Source: Melastoma dodecandrum
Lineage: Eukaryota; Streptophyta; Magnoliopsida; Myrtales; Melastomataceae
DNA: 64,000 nt
NCBI GenBank assembly: GCA_029817715.1
Contig: JARUPY010000325.1
Coordinates: forward strand, 62,001 to 126,000
Direction: 5' to 3'
Each line of letters opens with the position of its first letter. Positions within the stretch are counted from its first letter, which is position 1. The notes under the pieces are model-generated. The model saw only the letters and a list, made by a program, of their open reading frames with translations, was not told the DNA's origin and ran no database searches. Both the position numbers and the translations under genes were made by a program. This document shows positions 41,498-53,800 of the stretch, piece by piece.

Positions 41498-42151
41498 TTA
41501 GCCGTCGAAACCGGTCTGGCTCCACACGGCATCTCGTACCCGTCTCATGTCGCGGCCCTTGAGCGTCCTCCCGACCCCTTCAAAGACCGAATCGGCAGCG
41601 GACTTCCTGCTCCGGGCGTACTCCCTGGCGAGGTACTCGTGGGGAGGGACCATCTCAGACTCCCGATCATCCATCCAAGCCTCGTCTGTACCGTTCATAG
41701 ACTCCACGGAGCTCACTCGGTAGATCTTGCTCCAGTCAGGGACGTCGACGGGAGCCGACGTGGCCATGCCGTGCTGCTGCTGCCGCCCCTGGGGGGATTC
41801 ATCGCCTCCTCCTCGAAACTGGTGGACGATCCTCCTCCTCGACGATGCCTGCGGATCCTCGAAGGCCAATGAGAGGCCGCTCGCGTCGCCGCGGCGATGA
41901 TGCCCGCGCGGGATGTTCCTGCCTCTGCCACTCACGATGTCAATGCTCTCGGCGCTCGCACGCCGATAATTCCCAGTCCGTACATCGTCCTCATCTCCAT
42001 CGTCGACCGTAACTCCATCGACGGCGGACCACACATCGTCCTCCCCAAGCTCAGACGCGTCGTCCACCACGGATCCATATCCCTGGCCGTTGTTGTAGCT
42101 ACCTAACAAGTACGTGCTCCTGCTCGAGGTTAACTTCCGACCTCTCGCCAT
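41498..42151 (-). CDS. Senescence regulator S40 family protein (DUF584)
   Basis: A single-exon 217-residue protein. The N-terminus is MARGRKLTSSRSTYLLGSY. The central region is Ser-, Asp- and Arg-rich. The family core near the C-terminus reads DWSKIYRVSSVESMN, then MVPPHEYLAREYAR and SVFEGVGRTLKGRDMRRVR, and ends WSQTGFDG. S40 proteins are nuclear and are induced in leaf senescence and by ABA, salicylate or darkness. The start chosen is the ATG at 42151, because an upstream in-frame start adds only MFRIF-like residues not seen in the family. A cluster of ACGT elements 0.85-0.96 kb upstream fits stress or ABA control. Confidence 0.95.
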   Translation of the reverse strand: MARGRKLTSSRSTYLLGSYNNGQGYGSVVDDASELGEDDVWSAVDGVTVDDGDEDDVRTGNYRRASAESIDIVSGRGRNIPRGHHRRGDASGLSLAFEDPQASSRRRIVHQFRGGGDESPQGRQQQHGMATSAPVDVPDWSKIYRVSSVESMNGTDEAWMDDRESEMVPPHEYLAREYARSRKSAADSVFEGVGRTLKGRDMRRVRDAVWSQTGFDG

Positions 42152-42169
42152 GAAAATCCTAAACAACGA

Positions 42170-43002
42170 AAAAGAAACGAGCGAAGGACTTAAAATCAGT
42201 TAATGGTTGGTTGAATGAGACCAACAATGAAGGAATCAAGTCCTTTATATATATACAATATTTAGTGAGAAATAAAATAAAATAAAATACAGGCCTTAGG
42301 TTATAAATTTCATTTCATTTCATTTCAATTGAATTTGATATGAATTATGCCTGAATTTGGAGTATAATAAATACAAATGGAATTTATCATTTTGGTGGCA
42401 GTGGAGTGGAATAAAAATAATATTTTGAAGAAGAAAAGAAGAAGGAATAGAGAGGAAACAAAGAAAGGTAGGAATGTGGTCCTACTTATCTTTATAAAAC
42501 TAGTAAAGTCCAATTATTTTGGATTCCCCAAATGGAAACAAAACCAATTATTCAATAAATTCTTTTTCATCAGGCCCTCCTTATATTTTGTTGACTTGAT
42601 GGAATTTTTATTTGGTGAAATAATAATAATAATAATAATTAATTGTGATGATATTTGTTTTTTGTAAAGATGTTGACTCGGGTGATGACGCCTGCCATTT
42701 TTTTTGGTTGATTTCGATTTGATTGTCGGGATTTGATTTTTTTTGTTTTATTTTTCAAACAAAATTAAACAAAATCTGCTTGGTAAGCAAGAATATAATT
42801 AAAAATGAATTTAGAAAATATATATATATATACAAAAGGGAGGGAATGATAAGAATTTTGAGAGGAAATGGAATTGGAAGTCTGCATCAAATAATTTACG
42901 ATTTTGTATAGACATAGAAATATATATATAGATACATTGCTCCTACCAATCATAATTAGTGAGTATGAAAATTCGTTAGTATTTTTCTTTTTTTTTTGGT
43001 GT
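42170..43002. other. Upstream region of S40, AT-rich
   Basis: No gene. It contains (AATAAA-like) repeats, an (AT)n run near 42821-42831 and a (AAT)n run near 42618-42640. It is the proximal promoter and leader of the S40 gene, read on the minus strand. Confidence 0.6.
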
Positions 43003-43107
43003 TACGTGTCAATATCTGATGGAAATTATTACGTATGGCGAAGGACAAAAGGAGTTTGGAGAGTAGTCCCACGTGACATGGGTCCGACCTCCACGTGGGA
43101 TTACGTG
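43003..43107 (-). promoter_or_regulatory. G-box/ABRE cluster upstream of S40
   Basis: Four ACGT cores within 105 bp: TACGTGTC at 43003-43010, CACGTG at 43070-43075, CACGTG at 43092-43097 and TACGTG at 43102-43107. These are bZIP/bHLH binding words. The cluster is 850-960 bp before the S40 ATG and no other gene is near, so S40 is the likely target. Confidence 0.5.
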
Positions 43108-46100
43108 CATCCCTCCGCTACCCAATTTTCTTCATTTATAATATAAATTTTCTTTTCTTTTTTTTTTTATATTAATGTGCTTGTTGTATGATACGATACA
43201 AGTTGACACACAGCTAATGTCTGTCCTTTTTTATTTATTTATTTTTAATTTTCTTATTAAAAGTAAAATGAATTGAATGATGAGGTGATATGAATCGATA
43301 CAATAGGAGGACTTCTCGTGAGGTGGGCAATTCTTCTACCGTCATTTTCCCTGTAAAAGCAAACTCATCCCTTGTCTCCATCTTAGTATAAAAAATTGCT
43401 GTCTAAATACAATGTATACTGTATTCGCATATATAAGAAAAACACATACATTTAAGTGAAATAATTATACACATATTTGTGTCCACCTAACTATATATTA
43501 GAAACATGGAAAGCCCCACATTGGAGAGGGGCCAACCCCTAAAACTTCCCTTTGCAAGAATCGTGAAACAGAGATCGAACGCAGCCTCGTTTTTTCATTC
43601 CGCAAATCAAACGAGGATGTATGTAACTTTAAACACGTGAGTGATTTTATCTTTGTCATGATGCCCTAGAACGAAAGGAAATCTAAGCAACAAATACATT
43701 GAGCCAAAACCCCCAATCTAAGGTTGTCCTAGAAACAACGACACCGGGACAAATGATAAGGTTCGCCTATAAAATGTGGCAAGAGTTTAATTATGATCGC
43801 ATCTGCACACAGTGCTACTACCGGCAGTCTGACGGACTCGAACCGACCGAATATCTTCGATGGGAACATTTTTTTAATATGATTTGACGGGCATATCACG
43901 CCTGTATTTGGGTTTTGTTCGAGCATTCATTCACTTCACGTATTTTATTAATTTAATCCGACATTTGCAAAATATTACTAAACGCGATGAACTACGTATC
44001 ATTTCGATAGAAAAGAGGATGACGTCAAGTGACGTAGATACGTTTCGACCGGAGTCTCTTGTCTTCTTGATGGCAATTTGTCATTATGCGGGTGCATTTG
44101 CCATGTCCCTTTTCTTCTTGTTGAAGGCGAAAATTATTTTCTTCTAAAAGGAAAAATGAAAATAAAATTAAACAGTCCAAGATCATTGGAGAACCGTTGG
44201 TTCCTTTTTTATATTACATAAAAAATAATAATATTATTGATGGCGATTGGAATTAATGCCATGCTATGCCCTTTTCCGAAAACATACGTAATCTCAATGG
44301 CGTTATTTCACCGAGTTTGCGATTCGAAAGCACGTTTTCTCGTTGTGTATCGACCCGGTCGGGTAACGACGGTGTTTAGAACGTGCTCTATCTCAATGGA
44401 CTAAATAATTATTGTTTAACAGTTCAAAGCACGGAAAGAAATAGCACGTGAAGTGATGGGAAACGACAGTAAAATTTGTACATCATATGAATATGATAGT
44501 AATCTCATTGTGTCCTTATCGCGGAATGATTCCAAGCCGACCAGCGTTTGTCATGTCCGGCGATTTGAATCGGACACACGGCATAACACATGTCCTAGCT
44601 ACCGCCTTTCGTACAACAAAATAGTTTTGATGCCGAAACTTTTATCAAATGTGCAGGTGAGTCGTTAAAACCATATATCGAGGACGATTAGGGTTTAGGT
44701 TTTGTTGTCGTACTGCAAATCATCGTAATGGAACTGATCATGGAGTTAGTTTGCGACTTTGGTATAATTGACGAATGATTTTGAACTTTTACGCTCACGC
44801 ACACGATGATAATGTTGTCCTGTCTGCCATCCAATCAATTTAAGATTGATCCTAGTACTATTTTTGGGCCCACTTCGTCAAAAATCATACGATTGCGATT
44901 ATTATCATGGTAATGGATTACCGCAAGTTGTGCATAAACAAAGGGTGAAGATTCCTTGGAGATGTTCGTGGGAAAGAAAAGCTAGTATATGATATGCCAA
45001 ACCTATAATTGTTATGACCCTTTTCGTCGATATATAATTGAGAAATCGATGTGCGAGAAGGAAGAAAGTAGAGTGCTAGCCTGTTGTGAGCAAGTCAATT
45101 ATGCAACCGCCTTAATTTGGAGCTAATAATTGATTGTTCCTGCCACAGTTGACAGACATTGATTCTGCGAGCTTCGTTCCAAGAGGCCAGTCAATCTATA
45201 TACCACTGTTGAAGTTCGGGAACTCCCAGCGGAGAGAAGAAGAACCGTTAGCGATATCAAATATCATCTCCACCGAGAGTCCGGATCTCGGCTTTCGGAT
45301 TACATCAATCTTATATGTCTGCACACCCGAACAATCCAAACCCAACGGACCCCGTTCTGTGTCCTGAGGATTCATCAGAATGGAAAACCAATAACAATCT
45401 TGATTCAATGAGATTCGATAATGGTGCCGAACAGTTTCAATTTGTGACGAGAGAGATCAATTGGGAAAAAAAGTTGTCAAGATTTCATCCTATGCTATGG
45501 TCTGGTTACTGTCAAAGTTTAATTGTGGGGGGGGCTCATATTTCACGTGCCTATGCTCACATCTTTTCTAGTAATGTGATAGTGCCAAAACACTGCCCTG
45601 CTTCTCTAGCGAAATTATTGTTTTGCACACGAAAGAAGATTCTCCCACACGCTCTCGAATTCCTTGGTTATTCCAAAGGCAGCGATCACCATGAAAGTAG
45701 GTCGAGATTGAGCATGACACTATCGCGGGGCACCTCTAGATGTCTAACCACAAACGTTTCTTGTGGTGGGCATGCGATAATGTTGTCAGAGTAACGTAGC
45801 TTTCGCGACGATGGGTCTAACTACAACTGTTGAAAAGATGAACTAACTATAACTAGGCTTAAAAACTTACGAAAACCCAATGTCATATATCTAAAACCCT
45901 TCATTTTCAGTTCGATGCGAGGTCGTTTTCCAAACCTCATCTTCTTCTTCTTCTTCTTCTTTCCCTTTTCCTTGTTTCGGAAGAACCACGGCAATGGTGG
46001 CTGTCATGGACTACTACGGGATCACGACAACGCTTCGAGACCGAAGAGATGAGCATGGCGAAAAGATATTGACAAAATATACATATATAAAAAGGTGAAG

Positions 46101-48098
46101 GATGAATTTAGTGGTTCAACACACATAGATAATCATGCAATGATCTTTAGAGGAAAGTGGTGGTTGCACAAATCACTTTCCACAATTGGGACATTTTTCT
46201 TTTTTAGGGGGTGATCCCTAAGCTGTGGCTTGTAACAAAACATTTGGCTTTATGTTTTTCCTTGTATTTAAGGTGGCCCCATATGGACAAAACTTTTGGT
46301 GTGGCTCTTTATGTTAATGATGTTGATGATGATAATATTAACAATATTTAGTATCATAATTCTACCTTTGGCCATCAAGGGAACTTTTTAATACATGAAA
46401 TATAAAATTGAGTTGAGTACTCATTCAAAGCTTCTTTTTTTCTTTCTTTAAAATAATTAAAACGAAATAGAGAAAGGACCCAATATCCCCATCATGATCA
46501 ATAGGGTAAAGTCCCACCACATAGAGCCCGAAACTGTTTTTAAAAATATAAATAAGTAATATTTATTTTCTATATCTTTTTCTTTTGTTAAATGGGAATG
46601 TGTGCTTGCATGACATGATAAGATCTGTATTTGTTTTGTTATATCCAAAACATGATTATTTAACCATTAACATGTTAACTAATTTTTAACATTTTTAGAC
46701 TCTGTTGTAAATCAAAAGAACACGTACATTTTTTAAATAATTTGCAGCAAAATTTAACTTTTTTTTTTTAACATTTCACGAGCAAAAAGAAATTTATCGG
46801 AAAAACTTATGTAGTTTGTCAGAAAAACTTATGTCATACTCATTTATGTATGTGTTTAATGGAGTATTTATTTATTCCATACTCATAACTTAAAAGTAAG
46901 TGCATTTTTAGTGGAGGTGCCACACTTGAAAAACTAGATAATGGGTCCAATAATCCCAAAATTCAAAATAATGAAATGGAAAAGTGGAATATATATATAT
47001 ATATATATGGTCCTGAAGTGACCAAGTCACTTGTTTCTCATATTAGTGAACAAAGTGCTTGCTAAATACAAAAGTTTCAATTCCAATGTAATGTCACACT
47101 AAATGTGAAAATGAGGAGACCCAAAATTCCGATCACTTTCTCCCAATTGGCTGGGCCTCACTCATTCAATCTTCCAATGTGACTCTGACTCATGACCTCA
47201 ATCTATTTATTATGAGAGTATAGTTAACTTTACTTATTATAAAATAAGCATCTGTGAATACTAATTTGTTATATCAAAAAATGGGACAAATCAACTTGGC
47301 CCAACAAAGAGTGTGGGAATATTCCTCTTGGAAAAGACTTTGTTTCATTTTTTTTGATGGGGGTGGGGGAGTTGATCACTCCTAATGCTTATCCAACTTA
47401 TCCTCTAAAATTTTCATCCCGTTTCATTATTCCTCGGGAATAAAGTAAAAGAAAAGAGAGGAGGAAAAGGAAAGGATAGCACTAATGAGATGTGATGTGA
47501 TGAAAGGACAAAAAGGGTGTTTTTTTTATTAGATTGGAAAAAACCAGTTGCAACTGGATGATGCACTTTTTTCAAAAAAAAAAAATAAAGTTATTCAATG
47601 CAAAACAATTATAAGAAAGTTTTCATTTTTTTTTTCTTTTGTCAAGTGTCTTTTGAATATTTTAAAAATATGTAACATTCGGTTTTCGGATTTTGGGTCT
47701 TCGAAATCGCATACAAAATCCCTTAAGTGCGAATTGGGTCGTGATCAAGTGATGGTCCTGGCTTCTTGTCGGCCCATTTACCCTAATTTAAGTTCAAGCC
47801 GAATCCTCTTCTTAGTTTTTAGTTAGTCACCCAATTAACAACCATGCCATTGGTTATGAGATTACTACAAATATCATCTGTTAACATGTCATTGCCTGAG
47901 CTAGGGCGAGCATACGGGTTGATCGGAGTCGGAGCTGGTAACACGACATCGGCAGTGTAATCAGTCATGGGTTGAGAAATCACAACAGTACACGAGGACT
48001 AGCTTTCTTGCACGCGGGTTTCGTATGGATACTTGAACTCACACATACTTTTGCGGAGTTCGTGATGACTCGAGAATCGGGAGGAGGAAGTTTCTACT
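43108..48098. other. Long AT-rich spacer, no convincing gene
   Basis: Several short frames occur but none has family motifs or splice support. 43925-44040 contains words resembling the inverted-repeat unit at 2.85 kb (TTTAATCCGACATTTGCAAA and a GACGTCAAGTGACG end), perhaps a decayed Mutator-like terminus. Microsatellites: (CTT)n at about 45942-45961 and (AT)n at about 46990-47007. The rest is ordinary spacer. Confidence 0.6.
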
Positions 48099-48392
48099 CT
48101 ACCGGACGAGAGCTTCGAGGAACTTGAACTGACGGCTGATCTTCCTGAACAGAGAGGCCCTGGCCGCGGCCAAAATCCGGGTAGCTCTCCTCCCCGGCTT
48201 CCTCAGCCTCTTCCCAATCTTGACCTTCATCGGGTACAGCCTGACCCCGAGGAACGATTGCCTCGGCCTCGAGATGGCGTCCGCCCTCTCCAACGCTTTG
48301 TATATCAAGAACCGTGCCTTCCTGTGCTTCAACTCTTCGGGGTCTTCGGCTTCGATCTTTGCATACGCTAGCTGCCTCCTAAGTAAGGCCAT
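48099..48392 (-). CDS. Small basic conserved plant protein, 97 aa, unknown function
   Basis: A single-exon frame. The N-terminus reads MALLRRQLAYAKIEAEDPEE, then FLIYKALERAD. The second half is strongly basic (KVKIGKRLRKPGRRATRI). Short plant proteins with an RRQLAYAK-EDPEE start and a basic end are, as I recall, found in many dicots without assigned role. The ATG at 48392 is preferred over the upstream open frame because the family-like start begins there. No signal peptide or membrane segment. It could be nuclear or plastid; the sequence does not decide. Confidence 0.6.
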   Translation of the reverse strand: MALLRRQLAYAKIEAEDPEELKHRKARFLIYKALERADAISRPRQSFLGVRLYPMKVKIGKRLRKPGRRATRILAAARASLFRKISRQFKFLEALVR

Positions 48393-48399
48393 GTTCGGC

Positions 48400-49788
48400 T
48401 TAGCTTTGATTAATTGATGATGAACATTTGGTTTGACGATGGCTTGATTTTTAAACAGGGGTTGAGTGAGGGATGGAGCCTGCCCTGCCCAAAGTTGTTG
48501 TATTCGGATGTGGCGAAGGCGATATTCGATTTGCATGTGCTTGTTATTTGGTTAGGCAACACCCAAAGCTTGCAACATTCATATTTAATACGAAAGTTAA
48601 AAATAAGATTATCATTATTATTATTAAATTTGTCCCTTTGGACATGCGATTATAATAAAGTTGACTCTCGAGCACAAAATGACAAAGGACTAGATTATTT
48701 ATAGAGCCTATAAAAACCAAATTTGTTTGTCTCATCCATTCCTTTTGCACCTGCATGTATAATAAATAATATTCATGCCATCGGCATTGGAAAACCATTG
48801 ACCGGTAAAGGACTATTATAGGTTGTAATTATGATTAACATAATTAATTATTTATTTTTTATGGATAGGACGAAAAGTGCCGTAATACGTCTCAAACTGT
48901 CTAAAAGCTCGAACTTTTTAACGAAAGAGTTGTCATATTTTATAGATGTTTCAACAATTCTTTGTTCCATTTTTTTAACCTACTGTGTTTCTTTACCTTT
49001 TTTTTTCAACACTTGTGCTAAAAAGCTTAAAGTTTTAAATAAAATCGTCACATACTTTATATATTTATTTTTAACGGTCATAAAAACAATTAGTTTAGTA
49101 TTCGTTAATTAAATATTTGTTCAATTGTAAATAATAAATGTTGATTGAATTAGAATAGAATGTTTCAAGAGCTAAAACTATGATTGAAAATTTTTTATGA
49201 AGTAGAGTACATTTAATAAAATAGACAAGTCCAAGTCCCAAAATTACGGAGTGAAGTTAGTTAAAAGCATATTGAGTTCTCCAAAAATACGAAAATATCC
49301 CAAACCTTCCCATAATAACCATATATTTGTCCAACCATTTGGAAAGTATGTGTTATGACACATATTTGCTTTTCAACATACTTTATAAAATTTCGGTTTA
49401 TTAAAATGAATTTATAAAAAAAATTAATAAAATAATGGGTTAAAGGAAGGTTTTAAGTTTATGCATGTATATCAATAAGTTTTAAGATTTATAAATTTTG
49501 ATTGAATCATTAAATTTTAGTGCTGATATTTATTAATTCTCACATTTAATGACTTTAAAGATCCCTGTCTTATTTTAATTTTACGTGAGAAAGGTTAAAT
49601 TTAATTTTGAAATATAATAATAATAATTAATATTATTCAAACGAGTGAAAGATAAATTTTTTAAAAAACTTTTGATTCCTTGCTTGTTATGGTCAAGACA
49701 AGATTTCAATCTTTTGATCATCCCCAGGAGTACCCAGTTGCGGGAAATACCTAAAGTTTCGAAATTTGGGGGGTGATAAGGAATTGGG
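48400..49788. other. AT-rich spacer and upstream region of Derlin
   Basis: No gene found. It is rich in A/T runs. The last few hundred bases are the Derlin upstream flank, with no certain promoter motif. Confidence 0.6.
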
Positions 49789-50085
49789 ATGGCGCAGGCC
49801 GTGGAGGAATGGTACAAGCAGATGCCAGTGATCACCCTGTTTTACCTCCCGGCTGCTGTCGTCACCACGATCGGGTGTTCCCTCGATGTGAGTAATGGGG
49901 GGATCTTAGAAATGGTTTTGGATGTGCTCGTTGTTTGTGAAAATGTGTTGATTGTTGGGTGTTTTTCTTTTGTGGGTTTTTTGCAGATAATATCGCCGTA
50001 CAACCTGTATCTGCATCCGAGGCTTGTGTTCAAGCAGTACCGGTACCGGTTCTGGAGGCTCATCGGCAACTTCTTTAGGAATATG
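49789..50085 (+). pseudogene. DER2: Derlin-2 gene, cut after exon 2
   Basis: Derlins are membrane proteins of the endoplasmic reticulum that help move misfolded proteins out for degradation. Exon 1 (49789-49887, 33 codons) gives MAQAVEEWYKQMPVITLFYL and continues VVTTIGCSL, a near-exact Derlin-2 start. The intron GT-AG spans 49888-49986. Exon 2 encodes ISPYNLYLHPRLVFKQY, then WRLIGNFF and RNM. The next family residues (DLDFLF) are missing: at 50085 the sequence changes to a GCCAAATTG element end. The remaining two thirds of the protein is not found in the window. An insertion by the Mutator-like element is the simplest cause. Confidence 0.9.
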
Positions 50086-50503
50086 CCAAATTGTCCGATT
50101 TATTCTATACTATACCATTCTTTTTCGATTTATCATATCGTTTACATAATATCTCTATATATCCTAAACTTAATCCGTTACTTCTTATTTATCATCCGTC
50201 AATCATCAAACTAATGGAGGTTGATGTGACGCTGATATGGTACTAACACCATCAGTCACCTCGCCGTAAAAAAAAAAAATTCGCCCAAATTTACTCTAAA
50301 TCCCAAATCGGGCACTCTTTCTCCTCAGTCCTCTTCCTCCTCCAATTACTATGTTCTCCTTAATCAGCCCTTTTACAGAGCACAACGATTTTCCTCCTTC
50401 GTCCCGCAATCCCGCCGGCCAGCAATCTTCATCTTCCCCTGCCTCTTCGAAATTCCCGACCTCTCCACCCGGTCCTCTTCCTCATCCGCCCCGCAATCCC
50501 GTT

Positions 50504-50534
50504 TGAAGGCTTGAAAGGTCGAAGACGGAAAAGT

Positions 50535-50565
<31 letters not shown>

Positions 50566-50827
50566 AGAAGAGGAGAGAAAGCATCTTTCTGTATATTCCG
50601 CACAAAAAAACCCAGAAAGCTGGGTTTATAGTTTTGTAACAACCTACAGCAACACCGTGCTCTCTCCACCCGTCTAACCAGATGTACATTTACCCTTCTA
50701 TCCTTACGCATTCTTATCCAAAGACAGTGTGGGCCTAATGTTCTAAATCTTTGTCAAGTCTTCTTTCGGTCTTCCATATGAATCACCCAGCTCCAAGCTC
50801 CATATCGCCTGAGTGACTCAGCCCACA
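50504..50827 (-). repeat. 3' LTR of copia
   Basis: 324 bp. On the minus strand it starts TGTGGGCTGAG, after a TTGAGGGGGAG polypurine tract at 50828-50838, and ends CAAGCCTTCA. A (GAA)n run lies at about 50543-50573. The polyprotein stop is inside this LTR. Confidence 0.9.
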
Positions 50828-53800
50828 CTCCCCCTCAAGATGGGAAGTATGGATATCCTGCATTCCCATCTTGGCAAGAATAAAATTCATCCTCCCTGGG
50901 TGCAGCGCTTCAGTAAAGATATCTGCCAGCTGATATTGTGTCCCCATGTGCAGCACTTTGATAGTTCCATCATCTATCCTCTCTCTTACGAAATGTAGAT
51001 CTATTTCCAGGTGTTTTGTGCGCTCATGAAACACCGGATTTTTGCTAATGTGAACAGCCGACTTGTTATCACAATACAAAGAGATCGGCAGCCCACTGGT
51101 TACTCCCAGATCCTTCAACAAAGCTTTAAGCCAGATCACTTCTGCTGTTGTAGTCGCGATGGCCCTATACTCTGCTTCAGTTGAACTCCTGGACACAGTA
51201 TTTTGCTTTTTCGATCGCCAACTAATCAATGAATCTCCCAGAAAAACGCTAAAACCCGTTGTTGATTTACGACTCCTAGCACACCCAGCCCAGTCACTGT
51301 CAGAGTATGCTTGAAGTCTGGGTTCTGTTTTGCTAGCAAAAAACATTCCTTTCCCTGGAGTCCCTTTGAGATATCTCAGTACAGAACATCCAGCATTCCA
51401 ATGCTTCTTTGCTGGCTTATCCATGAATTGCGCAAGAACATGCACTGTATACGTCAGATCAGGGCGAGTAATTCCCAAATAGATTAACCTGCCCACCAAT
51501 CTTCTATAAGAGCTGACATCCGCCATAGGTTCATCCTCCTCCTCACATGTTAACTTGTGATTTGGAGAGATTGGGACAGAGCACGGTTTCACACCCAGCT
51601 TTCCCATTTCTTCTAACAAGTGCAGAGTATAACTCCTTTGCGATATAAAGATTCCTTCACTGGATCTGGCTATTTCCAATCCTAGGAAATATCGCAATTC
51701 ACCAAGATCTCTTACCTTAAAGTGATTCTGCAGAGATTGTCTTAATTCATTTATAAGCTCCAAACTTGATCCTCCAACAGCTATATCATCAACGTATACA
51801 AGCACTCCTATAAAACCATCTGCAGACTCTCTGGTAAACAGTGAATAATCCGCTTTGGATTGAACAAAACCACAACTCAGCAAGCAGGAGGTAAGCTTAC
51901 AGTTCCATTGGCGTGAAGCTTGCTTCAGACCATATAATGACTTTCGCAATCTGCACACTAATGGAACAGATGTTGAAGCAGATATATTCGCCCCCTGAAT
52001 GTCCAACCCTTGTGGTAACTGCATATAAACTTCCTCGACGAGATCGCCATTTAAGAAAGCATTATGTATATCTAATTGGCGTAGAAACCAGCCTTTTACA
52101 GCAGCCACAGCCAGGAAAGAACGGATGGTAGAGTGTTTGGCTACGGGACTAAAGGTATCTTCATAATCAAAGCCTTCTCTTTGTGTGTAGCCTTTAGCGA
52201 CGAGCCTGGCTTTGAACCTGTCTACTGTCCCATCTGCCTTCATTTTTGTTTTATATACCCATTTACACCCAATAGCACGTTTTCCTACAGGCAGAGACAC
52301 TATATCCCAGGTATTGTTATCTATCAAGGCCTTTAGTTCAGAAGACATAGCATCCTGCCAATGTGGAATTTCCTTTGCCTCACAGTAGCTACGCGGCTCA
52401 TAATTGTGTTCTAGGGACAGTAAAAAAGTTCTATAGGGGTTGGACAGTCGTGTATATGAGATATATGGCTCTATCGGGTAAGGAACAGAAGAAGAGGACT
52501 GTAAGAAGAAAGTGGACTTACACGGAGTGGATGAATCAGGACTTGCTTGCTGAGAGAATAGGCTGTGGTGGTAATCTTGAAGATAGCTGGGAAGCTTGCG
52601 TGGCCGTGCACTTCTTCGCAAGGTAGATACACTATCATCTGTATCAGAGGAATCTGAAGACTGTGGTGCACCAGCTGAAGTATTTAAAGGCTGGTCTGTG
52701 GGACTGGTTGGAAAGGAGGGCGAGAAATCATTGAAATGGTTTGGTTCAAGGGTAGGTAAAGGCAAGGTGGATGAAGACGGATGAGAAATGCATGTATCAG
52801 ACACAAAAGGAAAAATGGATTCATAAAATTGGACATCACGGGAAATGAAAGTTTTATGCGTTTGCAGATCAAACACGCAATAACCTTTGACATGAAAAGG
52901 ATAGCCTATGAAAATGCACTTTGTAGCTCTTTTGGCTAATTTACTACGACCATGAGACAAAGTACACGCATAGCACAAGGAGCCAAACACACGCATATTA
53001 TGTAAGACAGGTTTTCTCTGAAACAATCTTTCATATGGAGAGATGTTATGCAAAATTTTGCTAGGTAGACGATTGATGATGTGTGTAGCAGTAAGCAGGG
53101 CATGTCCCCAAAAAGAAGATGGCAGGTTAGCCTGAAACAGTAAGGCCCTTGTCATCTGTAAAAGGTGCTGGTGCTTACGCTCGACAACACCGTTTTGCTG
53201 TGGGGTTGCTACACACGAGGTTTGATGAACTATGCCATGCAATCTGTAGAAATCTGGTAAAAGAAATTCATTCCCATTATCACTTCTGAGTGTCTTAAGA
53301 ACAGCATTGAACTGTGTCTTAATGAACTGATGAAATTGATATATTAGACCTCGCACTTCAGACTTGTTGCGCATGAGAAAAACCCACGTTACACGAGAAA
53401 AATCATCAACTAAAGTCAGGAAGAAACGATAACCATTCAAATCAACATTTGAGCATGGTCCCCATATGTCACAATGCAATAACTCAAATGGTTTTGTAGT
53501 TTGAATTGCACTGAGTGGAAAAACCAGTCTTTTCTGTTTTGCCTCATGGCAAGTAGTGCATGCATTTGAGTCAAACATAACTACCGATGGTTCTATTGTC
53601 TTTAACGCGGCAAGCTTAGACGGTGACACATGACCTAGTCGCATATGCCAAAGATCAAAGTGATCGAAAGTATGAAGTTTGGCTGAGTTAGAACGAGGTA
53701 GAGCAAAGCTGTCAAGATTCAGAGGTATTGTGTATCTAACTTGGGAAGCTGCAAGATTGGCATCCTTCCCAGCCAGCTCCTTGATAACGAACAGTCCACC

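Noticed and set aside
45134..45794. Frames with some coding look in the 45-kb spacer
   Set aside because: No recognisable motif, no splice support, and unlike any neighbouring gene.
47548..47826. 92-residue frame in AT-rich DNA
   Set aside because: Lys/Asn/Phe-rich composition from A and T runs; no motif.
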